Translations under genes and position numbers: made by a program | Shown here: positions 1-4,676 of the stretch, one piece after another | Layout: each line of letters begins with the position of its first letter | Numbering within the stretch: position 1 is the stretch's first letter | The notes under the pieces: generated by a model | Databases searched by the model: none | Seen by the model: only the letters and a program-made list of their open reading frames with translations | Told to the model about the DNA's origin: nothing | Assembly: GCA_019421725.1 (NCBI GenBank) | Contig: JAHZES010000031.1 | Location: forward strand, 9,452-14,848 | DNA: 5,397 nt | Direction of reading: 5' to 3' | Origin: Clostridiales bacterium | GTDB lineage: Bacteria > Bacillota > Clostridia > Oscillospirales > Acutalibacteraceae

Positions 1-19
1 ATTTATCAAACTGATACAT
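1..19 (-). CDS. clpC: ClpC ATPase, first six codons only (runs off window)
   Basis: Read on the minus strand, an ATG at 19-17 begins the peptide MYQFDK before the window ends. The ribosome binding site AAGGAG (30-35) overlaps the mcsB stop codon and sits 10 nt before the ATG, so the gene is translationally close-coupled to mcsB. ClpC, the Hsp100 unfoldase of the ClpCP protease, commonly starts with a sequence such as MYxFDKFTE in Clostridia, and clpC is the usual fourth gene after ctsR-mcsA-mcsB. The identification rests on six residues plus gene order. ClpC would recognise phospho-arginine-tagged proteins made by McsB and feed them to ClpP in the cytoplasm. Confidence 0.75.
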
Positions 20-33
20 TCTGAATCAACTCC

Positions 34-1077
34 TTATTCTTCCGCTGCAGGTTCACATTCCTCTGCTGCGTGAAGTGCCGCGCGGACCTTCGCCGCCCGA
101 ATACGGTCACGCTCTGCGGATTCCAACGTTCTGCCCTCGCTGATAGAAATGGTGGCCGGCTGCACCTGCTGCATCAATCGATTCAACTCCTGCTGCGACA
201 CACCGGAGATCCATTTTTCCGCAACTCCAACGCGAACCTGCGAAAGCAAAACCATAAATTCATCATTGGAAAGCAGTCTGGCATTCTTCAGCAGCCCCAA
301 CGAACGCAGCACGATATCCTGCATTTTTTCACTTTTCATCAAGGAAGCTCTCGTCGTGCGTTCCTGTGCGGCAAGCTGCCGGGCTATATTATTCAGATTC
401 TCAATTGCGGAACGCTCTGAAAGCCCCAGCGTCACCTGATTGGAAAGCTGATAAATCGCCCCTTTGGGTTCACTGCCCTCGCCATAAATTCCTCGCAGCG
501 TCAGCCCCAGTTTGGAAAGATTGGCACCCATCCGCTGCATCATGCCGTTCTCCTGCATGGCTGGCAAATGCATCATCAACGAAGCGCGCATTCCGGTCCC
601 CAAGTTAGTCGGACACTGTGTCAAATAACCAAACTCGTCATCAAACGCAAACGGCAGTCTGTTTTCAAGAAAGCGATCCATCTCCTCAGCGCGGTCATAC
701 GCCTGCTGCAGACAGAATCCGGGCAGCAAAACCTGAAGCCGCAGATGATCCTCTTCGTTCAGCATGGCTGAAACCGAATCGTCTTCATTACGCATCAACA
801 CGCGCCCCGGCAGCGGATCGGTAAATTCAGGGCTGATCAGGTGCTGCTCCACCAGCGCAATTGCCTGTATTTTGCCGAGCGCCGATATCTCCGCGGCACG
901 CCAGACGCCTGCCGGTGTTTGGCCCTTCATCGCCGCACAAATCTGTTTTGCAACCGAACTGCGCGCTGCATCATCCATCACGGCAGGAAAAGGCATTGTA
1001 CGCAGATTTCTTGCCAGACGCACACGCGTACTCAGGATAATGTCAGAAAATACGTCTTCTTCAGGATTGTATTTCAT
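34..1077 (-). CDS. mcsB: McsB, protein arginine kinase
   Basis: Phosphorylates arginine side chains on CtsR and on misfolded proteins, which tags them for ClpCP degradation in the cytoplasm. The product is 347 aa, near the usual 350-365. Phosphagen-kinase-fold signatures are clear: STRVRLARNL (16-25), the acidic NEED loop (107-110), the active-site CPTNLGTGMR (155-164, with C155), and RGIYGEGSE (195-203). The C-terminal RDRIRA (323-328) matches the RDxxRA motif known to form the allosteric phospho-arginine pocket of McsB. I chose the ATG at 1077 because AAGGAGG (1087-1093) lies 9 nt upstream. The frame stays open to an ATG at 1122, but that extension lies inside mcsA and lacks a site. The gene overlaps the mcsA end by 17 nt, and clpC follows after 14 nt. 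All expected catalytic landmarks are present, so it is probably active. Confidence 0.97.
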   Translation of the reverse strand: MKYNPEEDVFSDIILSTRVRLARNLRTMPFPAVMDDAARSSVAKQICAAMKGQTPAGVWRAAEISALGKIQAIALVEQHLISPEFTDPLPGRVLMRNEDDSVSAMLNEEDHLRLQVLLPGFCLQQAYDRAEEMDRFLENRLPFAFDDEFGYLTQCPTNLGTGMRASLMMHLPAMQENGMMQRMGANLSKLGLTLRGIYGEGSEPKGAIYQLSNQVTLGLSERSAIENLNNIARQLAAQERTTRASLMKSEKMQDIVLRSLGLLKNARLLSNDEFMVLLSQVRVGVAEKWISGVSQQELNRLMQQVQPATISISEGRTLESAERDRIRAAKVRAALHAAEECEPAAEE

Positions 1078-1588
1078 TATGACCATCCTCCTTTTCGTTC
1101 TCTTCCATCGCCCGGATTTCATCCCTGAGAGTTACCGCTTCCTCAAAATTTTCTTCTTCAATCGCCCGCGCCAGCTTTTTTCGTGCTTCTTCCAGTTGGG
1201 CGCTGCGCTGTGCATTTTTGCTTGCGGAAACCGGCACATGCCCAACGTGGCGCGTGTTACCGTGGATCCTCTGAATGGAGGGCAGCAGCCGGTCACGGAA
1301 AACCTCATAGCATTTCGCGCACCCGACCCGGCCGCTGCGCACCAGGTCGGAAAACGTGCAGCCACAGCAGGGGCAGCGCGTTTCCGATGCTGCCGTTGTC
1401 TGGCGAAGCCCGTCGCCCAACACGCTGCCGATCAGATCGCCGATATTCAATGAAAAGCTGCTGAACAATCCACCGTAACCGAGCTTTGCCGCACAATCGG
1501 CACAGAGGTAGTATTCCTCTATTTCTCCGTTTACAATCTGTTTGATGTGGGTCACTGCGTTCTTTTTTCCACAGGATTGACAAATCAT
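1061..1588 (-). CDS. mcsA: McsA, zinc-binding activator of McsB (UVR domain protein)
   Basis: Cytosolic adaptor that binds and stimulates the arginine kinase McsB. The product is 175 aa; the family is usually about 170-185. Four CxxC knuckles form two zinc sites: C3-C6 with C29-C32, and C72-C75 with C90-C93. Two extra cysteines, C74 and C77, sit inside the third knuckle. Residues about 129-163 form a charged helical UVR motif (EEARKKLARAIEEENFEEAV and onward), named after the UvrB/UvrC interaction domain. The ATG at 1588 is preceded by AAAGGTGG (1597-1604) at 8 nt, and the protein begins MICQSCG, the expected first zinc knuckle. The open frame upstream to 1711 runs back into ctsR and is not conserved-looking. 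The TGA stop lies inside the start of mcsB, so translation is probably coupled. There is a 44 nt gap to ctsR. Confidence 0.95.
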   Translation of the reverse strand: MICQSCGKKNAVTHIKQIVNGEIEEYYLCADCAAKLGYGGLFSSFSLNIGDLIGSVLGDGLRQTTAASETRCPCCGCTFSDLVRSGRVGCAKCYEVFRDRLLPSIQRIHGNTRHVGHVPVSASKNAQRSAQLEEARKKLARAIEEENFEEAVTLRDEIRAMEENEKEDGHNEIQS

Positions 1589-1632
1589 TGATAAAACCAC
1601 CTTTCGGTTCGCGTTAGGCTCGACACTCAAAA

Positions 1633-2091
1633 TTATTCTGACCGGAGCAGTGTCACAAGCATATTCTTCATTAATTCCGCACGGATGCCGGCGCGGTCCT
1701 CCGGAGCACACTTGAGCAGCGACCGTTCTGAAAGAACCGAAAGCATTAGCCCGGATGCCTCTGCGCTAAGATAACCCAGCGCCGCAAGATTGCAGATAAT
1801 TGCCCTTGCGCTGCGCAGATCTATCGTTTCGCCGATGGAGTGAATTGCGTGCATCAACGCCGGCGTCCGGTCCATCTGAATCCGTGTAATGCGGATACAC
1901 CCACCTCCACCGCGTCGGCTCTCTACAATATAACCCCGCTCCGGCGTAAAGCGAGAGGTAAGCACATAATTGATCTGACTCGGCACACAGCCGAACGCCT
2001 CTGCCAGTTCGTTGCGCTGGATTTCAGCCGTGCCATGGCTGGCCTCCAGTTCTTTTATAATGTATTGTGCCAGCAGTTCACTGATGCACAT
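1633..2091 (-). CDS. ctsR: CtsR, class III heat-shock repressor
   Basis: Dimeric winged-helix repressor of clp and related stress genes, and of its own operon. The product is 152 aa, typical for the family. Residues 1-70 hold the DNA-binding domain, with the nearly invariant CVPSQINYVLTSRFTPERGY (35-54) and the glycine-rich wing ESRRGGGGCIRI (57-68). Arg60, immediately before GGGG, is the position equivalent to the wing arginine reported as the McsB target and heat sensor in Bacillus and Geobacillus CtsR. Residues about 80-150 form the helical C-terminal domain. The ATG at 2091 gives the usual N-terminus (MCISELLAQYI). It is preceded by AAGGGAAG (2099-2106). A TTG at 2115 would add eight residues and is less likely. 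First gene of the operon; its own operator lies at 2139-2155. Confidence 0.96.
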   Translation of the reverse strand: MCISELLAQYIIKELEASHGTAEIQRNELAEAFGCVPSQINYVLTSRFTPERGYIVESRRGGGGCIRITRIQMDRTPALMHAIHSIGETIDLRSARAIICNLAALGYLSAEASGLMLSVLSERSLLKCAPEDRAGIRAELMKNMLVTLLRSE

Positions 2092-2138
2092 TTTCAGACT
2101 TCCCTTCAAACACAAGTTATCTCAAAAAAGCAATTGAC

Positions 2139-2155
2139 TTTGACCATCTTTGACT
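2139..2155 (-). promoter_or_regulatory. CtsR operator (tandem heptads)
   Basis: The minus strand reads AGTCAAA GAT GGTCAAA. This is an exact fit to the CtsR consensus of two direct heptads (A/G)GTCAAA separated by three bases with A in the middle. It begins 3 bp after the -10 box, so it covers the predicted start of the ctsR transcript. A third, partial heptad (AGTCAAT, 2133-2139) follows and shares one base with the second. This is how autoregulated ctsR operons are normally built. Confidence 0.93.
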
Positions 2156-2158
2156 TTA

Positions 2159-2187
2159 ATTATAGCGCACATCTTCCTTTGCGTCAA
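2159..2187 (-). promoter_or_regulatory. Sigma-A promoter of the ctsR operon
   Basis: The minus strand shows TTGACG (2187-2182), a 17 bp spacer, then TATAAT (2164-2159). This is a near-perfect vegetative promoter pointing at ctsR. The predicted start is near 2152, which gives a leader of about 60 nt. Such a strong promoter with an operator on its start point fits tight repression and rapid induction under stress. Confidence 0.92.
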
Positions 2188-2214
2188 GTCTTTTGCCCAT
2201 GCCACGAAGCCTTT

Positions 2215-2232
2215 ATGCAGGAAAAACTGCAT
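2215..2232. repeat. Short perfect dyad in the ctsR/ktrB intergenic region
   Basis: ATGCAG (2215-2220) and CTGCAT (2227-2232) form a 6 bp inverted repeat around GAAAAA. No T-run follows on either strand, so it is not a terminator. It lies just upstream of the putative ktrB -35 (2238-2243) and behind the ctsR -35, where an operator could sit. A 6+6 match can occur by chance. Confidence 0.35.
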
Positions 2233-2237
2233 TTCAC

Positions 2238-2265
2238 TTGCAAAAAAGAAGAAAACGATTATAAT
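2238..2265 (+). promoter_or_regulatory. Putative ktrB promoter
   Basis: TTGCAA (2238-2243), a 16 bp spacer and a perfect TATAAT (2260-2265) point towards ktrB. The -10 box overlaps the ATG at 2264. If this promoter is the one used, transcription begins near 2272 and that ATG is not in the message. The ribosome binding site at 2294-2300 would then be the functional one. Read from sequence only. Confidence 0.5.
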
Positions 2266-3655
2266 GAAAGGTGTTTTTAAACAATATCAGGAAAAGGAGG
2301 CGGAAACGACGGTTAAATCTCGCTTTTCGTTTTCCAATACGCAAATTATTGCATTAGGGTTTTTAATCATCATTTTTTTTGGCGCGATCATGCTGACGCT
2401 TCCTGCTGCCGCCCGTTCCGGGGAAAGCACGCCCTTTATCAATTCGCTGTTTACCGCAACCTCTGCCACCTGTATCACCGGTCTTGCAGTATATGACACA
2501 TGGTCACATTGGACGCCGTTTGGTCAGGCGGTCATTCTGGCTTTGATCCAAATCGGCGGACTTGGATTCATGACGATCATTTCATTATTCTCCGTCTTTA
2601 TGAAACGGAAGATCAGTCTGCACGAACGTCGTTTACTCATGCAGTCGGTCGGGACCATGCGTATAGGCGGGATTATTCGGCTGATCAAACGTATTGCGCT
2701 CGGCACTCTGCTGTTTGAGGGGATCGGCGCGGCGCTGCTTGCGATTCGCTTCTGTCCCGAAATGGGCCTTGCGCGCGGATTGTGGTATTCCGTCTTCCAT
2801 TCGGTTTCCGCCTTTTGCAACGCTGGGTTTGATTTGATGGGATATCGGAAACCGTTTTCTTCATTGACGGCATTTCGGGGAGATGTGCTTGTCAATCTGA
2901 CGATTACCGGTCTGATCATTGTGGGCGGCCTTGGATTTCTGGTGTGGAATGATTTGATCACTCAGATATCCCGCCGTCATCATTTGCAGCTGCATACGAA
3001 GGTGGTTCTTTCCGCAACCGGGCTGCTGCTTGTTTTTAGCTTTGCAGCATTCTTTTTTCTGGAATACGACCACAGCATGGCGGGGCTTTCTCTTGGCGAG
3101 CGGCTTCTTGCGTCGTGGTTCCAGGCTGTTACACCGCGCACGGCAGGTTTCAATACCGTTGAGCTGACCAGACTTTCGCACGGCAGTGACCTGACCACCA
3201 TATTTCTGATGTTTGTAGGAGGAAGCCCCGGCTCCACCGCAGGCGGAATCAAGACGACAACCTTGGCTGTTATGCTTTTATGCACGGCTGCCTCGGCCCA
3301 CAACCGCAACGGCTGCACCCTGTTCAAACGCCGGCTGACCGATGATCTGATGCAGCAGGCCAGCGCAATTGTTACCATTTACATGATTTCCGTGATCCTC
3401 AGCACTATTTTGCTGACCGCCCTTGAACCGATCACATTGACCGAAGCGCTGTTTGAGGTAACTTCTGCCGCCGGCACAGTCGGGTTGACCAAGGGGATCA
3501 CACCGCTGCTTGGAAACGCTTCTAAAATATTGCTCATGGTTTTGATGTTCGGCGGGCGTGTAGGCGGTTTGACGCTTGCTCTGGTTCTTTGGGAAGGAAA
3601 GCCGCACGTGAACGCACCGCTGCAGCGGCCAAAAGAGCGGATCATGATTGGTTAA
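2264..3655 (+). CDS. ktrB: KtrB/TrkH-family potassium channel subunit
   Basis: Integral membrane subunit of a K+ uptake system, probably Na+-coupled as in known Ktr systems. It is 463 aa from the ATG at 2264. The four non-identical pore repeats are visible by their filter loops: TCITGL (69-74), FCNAGFD (184-190), PRTAGFN (291-297) and AGTVGLT (403-409). Each has the filter glycine (G73, G188, G295, G407). The stretch GGSPGSTAGGIKTTT (319-333) matches the intramembrane gating loop of the third repeat. The C-terminus ends KERIMIG, as is usual. Numerous hydrophobic helices fit the eight-helix fold. The start is uncertain: the ATG has only a weak AAGAAG upstream, whereas AAGGAGG at 2294-2300 precedes in-frame ACG codons at 2306 and 2309. 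A start at 2309 would give 448 aa, close to Bacillus KtrB. ktrA follows after 29 nt. Confidence 0.94.
   Translation: MKGVFKQYQEKEAETTVKSRFSFSNTQIIALGFLIIIFFGAIMLTLPAAARSGESTPFINSLFTATSATCITGLAVYDTWSHWTPFGQAVILALIQIGGLGFMTIISLFSVFMKRKISLHERRLLMQSVGTMRIGGIIRLIKRIALGTLLFEGIGAALLAIRFCPEMGLARGLWYSVFHSVSAFCNAGFDLMGYRKPFSSLTAFRGDVLVNLTITGLIIVGGLGFLVWNDLITQISRRHHLQLHTKVVLSATGLLLVFSFAAFFFLEYDHSMAGLSLGERLLASWFQAVTPRTAGFNTVELTRLSHGSDLTTIFLMFVGGSPGSTAGGIKTTTLAVMLLCTAASAHNRNGCTLFKRRLTDDLMQQASAIVTIYMISVILSTILLTALEPITLTEALFEVTSAAGTVGLTKGITPLLGNASKILLMVLMFGGRVGGLTLALVLWEGKPHVNAPLQRPKERIMIG
2294..2300 (+). promoter_or_regulatory. Strong ribosome binding site inside the ktrB 5' end
   Basis: AAGGAGG is a perfect anti-16S match. 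It is followed at 5 and 8 nt by in-frame ACG ACG (2306-2311), with no ATG, GTG or TTG nearby in that frame. Starting there would give the N-terminus xVKSRFSFSNTQIIALGF, which looks like a normal KtrB beginning. It is either a chance purine run in the codons for EKEA, or the real site with a non-AUG or mutated start. Confidence 0.45.
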
Positions 3656-3684
3656 ACGATGGTTTTGAAAGGACACGGAAAATT

Positions 3685-4335
3685 ATGAAATCAATACTTG
3701 TCATTGGTATGGGGCGCTTTGGAAGAACACTGGCCATCAAAATGCAGCAGTTAAAAAATGCAGTGATGATTGTTGACCGGAACGAGGCAATTATCGATGA
3801 GCTTGCACCGCAGTTCACCGATGCTTATATTGGCGATTGCACCAATGAAGCGGTTCTGCGTTCGCTCGGTGTCAACAATTTTGATATCTGCTTTGTCGCG
3901 ATCGGCGAAAACTTTCAGTCTTCGTTGGAAATTACCTCACTTCTTAAAGAACTCGGCGCAAAATACGTTGTTTCCAAGGCAAGCCGCGAGATCCAGGCAA
4001 AATTTCTGCGCCAAAGCGGCGCCGATGAAGTGGTCTACCCGGAACGCGATATGGCTGAAAAATTGGCTATCCGGCATAATGCAAAAAACATTTTTGATTA
4101 TATTGAGCTGACGCCGGAGGTCGCCATCTATGAAATCCCGATTATGAGCGACTGGCCTGGAAAAAGCATTGCTTCATTGAACATCCGGCGCAAATACAAC
4201 ATCAACATTCTGGCAATTAAAAATGGCGCTTCAATTCAATCTCTTCCGGGCGGAGACTATGTTTTCGAAAAAAATGACCATATCATTATTGTCGGAAAGT
4301 TTATCGACGTTTCCCGCATAACCGAAAAAACGTAA
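3685..4335 (+). CDS. ktrA: KtrA/TrkA-family RCK regulatory subunit of potassium uptake
   Basis: Cytosolic subunit that forms an octameric ring under KtrB and opens it in response to bound nucleotide. The product is 216 aa (Bacillus KtrA is about 220). Residues 1-130 are an RCK_N Rossmann fold: VIGMGRFGRTLA carries GxGxxG (G8, G10, G13), and D31 ends the second strand where it would contact the ribose of ATP/ADP or NAD(H). Residues about 135-213 form an RCK_C domain, the part of KtrA that binds c-di-AMP in Firmicutes. The ATG at 3685 gives the correct Rossmann start. AAAGGA (3668-3673) lies 11 nt upstream, a little long. Open frame upstream to 3589 only overlaps ktrB. It is probably cotranscribed with ktrB, and no terminator follows it before 4603. 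Confidence 0.95.
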   Translation: MKSILVIGMGRFGRTLAIKMQQLKNAVMIVDRNEAIIDELAPQFTDAYIGDCTNEAVLRSLGVNNFDICFVAIGENFQSSLEITSLLKELGAKYVVSKASREIQAKFLRQSGADEVVYPERDMAEKLAIRHNAKNIFDYIELTPEVAIYEIPIMSDWPGKSIASLNIRRKYNINILAIKNGASIQSLPGGDYVFEKNDHIIIVGKFIDVSRITEKT

Positions 4336-4358
4336 AAATTCTGTAACCACTTCTGCAG

Positions 4359-4398
4359 ATCCTCCGTATACTATGGTGAACTCTAAATCAAGGAGGAT
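4359..4398 (+). repeat. Inverted repeat pairing the ribosome binding site of the Cys-rich gene
   Basis: ATCCTCC (4359-4365) is the exact reverse complement of GGAGGAT (4392-4398), which contains the core of the ribosome binding site for the ORF at 4405. In a message reading through from ktrAB, the two arms could pair across a 26 nt loop and hide the site. A transcript starting near 4379 from the promoter-like TATACT (4367-4372) would lack the left arm. The match is exact but short, and its function is inferred. Confidence 0.4.
4367..4372 (+). promoter_or_regulatory. Possible -10 element for the Cys-rich gene
   Basis: TATACT lies 32 nt before the ATG and is one base from the TATAAT consensus. 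No convincing sigma-A -35 is found 16-18 bp upstream (TAACCA at 4344-4349 is poor). Read as TATACTATG with AC at 4349-4350 and a 16 bp gap, it loosely resembles the sporulation sigma-K pattern AC-N16-17-CATANNNTA. Either reading is tentative. Confidence 0.3.
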
Positions 4399-4404
4399 TC
4401 GCTT

Positions 4405-4575
4405 ATGTGTAACAACGGTATTTTCGGTGGCAACTGCTGCATCTGGATCATCATCCTGTTGGTTCTGTTCTGCTGCTGCGGCAACGGCTTCGGCGAAAGC
4501 GGATGCAGCTGCAACAACGGCTGCGGCAATGGATGCAACAATGGGTGCAACAACGACTGCGGCTGCGGCTGCTAA
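4405..4575 (+). CDS. Small cysteine-rich protein, function unknown
   Basis: 56 aa with 14 cysteines (C2, C11, C12, C23-25, C34, C36, C40, C44, C48, C52, C54, C56) and many Gly and Asn. The layout is: a polar MCNNGIFGGN start; a short hydrophobic stretch CCIWIIILLVLFCCC (11-25), which is brief for a membrane span; then a tract with Cys every fourth residue (C36 to C52), made of CNNG-like tetrapeptides ending CGCGC. A perfect AAGGAGG (4390-4396) sits 8 nt before the ATG, and a strong terminator follows 27 nt after the stop, so it is very likely translated. Similar tiny MCxNN...CCC proteins are scattered through Clostridia, sometimes automatically labelled chorion class high-cysteine protein; that name says nothing about role. 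Metal binding, a spore-coat part or a disulfide-linked envelope peptide are all possible. It lies on the same strand as ktrA, 69 nt after it. Confidence 0.85.
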   Translation: MCNNGIFGGNCCIWIIILLVLFCCCGNGFGESGCSCNNGCGNGCNNGCNNDCGCGC

Positions 4576-4602
4576 AACATCCGGCATCTTTCCGTAAGGA
4601 AG

Positions 4603-4640
4603 GGGGCGGGCTCCTGACACGGAGCCCGCCCCTCTTTTTT
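4603..4640 (+). terminator. Rho-independent terminator after the Cys-rich gene
   Basis: GGGGCGGGCTCC (4603-4614) pairs perfectly with GGAGCCCGCCCC (4621-4632) around TGACAC, giving a 12 bp GC-rich stem. TCTTTTTT follows, ending at 4640. It is a very strong terminator for the plus-strand ktrAB / Cys-rich unit. On the minus strand the stem is not followed by a T-run, so it would serve the convergent lysozyme gene poorly. Confidence 0.95.
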
Positions 4641-4676
4641 CAACTTTCTTTCTCGCCGACTATAACCGCTCTTCTT

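Noticed and set aside
1078..1122. 15-residue N-terminal extension of McsB
   Set aside because: It lacks a ribosome binding site, lies inside mcsA, and would place basic residues before the conserved beginning. AAGGAGG at 1087-1093 points to the ATG at 1077.
764..1453. 229-codon plus-strand open frame across mcsB and mcsA
   Set aside because: It is antisense to two clearly conserved genes, shows no recognisable domain, and its composition reflects the opposite-strand codons.
1589..1711. 41-residue N-terminal extension of McsA
   Set aside because: It overlaps ctsR, and the family begins at the first zinc knuckle (MICQSCG), which has its own ribosome binding site.
2150..2263. 38-residue N-terminal extension of KtrB from a TTG at 2150
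   Set aside because: It would start inside the CtsR operator, has no ribosome binding site, and encodes sequence unlike KtrB N-termini.
2165..2263. c-di-AMP (ydaO-type) riboswitch before ktrB
   Set aside because: These riboswitches precede some ktr operons, but the leader here is too short and shows no such conserved structure. Any c-di-AMP control would more likely act through the KtrA RCK_C domain.
4373..4597. 74-codon plus-strand frame overlapping the Cys-rich gene
   Set aside because: It has no ribosome binding site before its ATG, and its Ala/Thr run is a frame shadow of the repeat. The frame at 4405 has the perfect site.
4231..4620. 129-codon minus-strand Ala/Val-rich frame
   Set aside because: It runs antisense through the ktrA end, the Cys-rich gene and the terminator stem. 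The Ala runs are the reverse reading of TGC/GGC codons.
4641..4676. Separate terminator for the minus-strand lysozyme gene
   Set aside because: No stem with a T-run is seen in this stretch. The strong hairpin at 4603-4632 has its T-run only on the plus-strand side.
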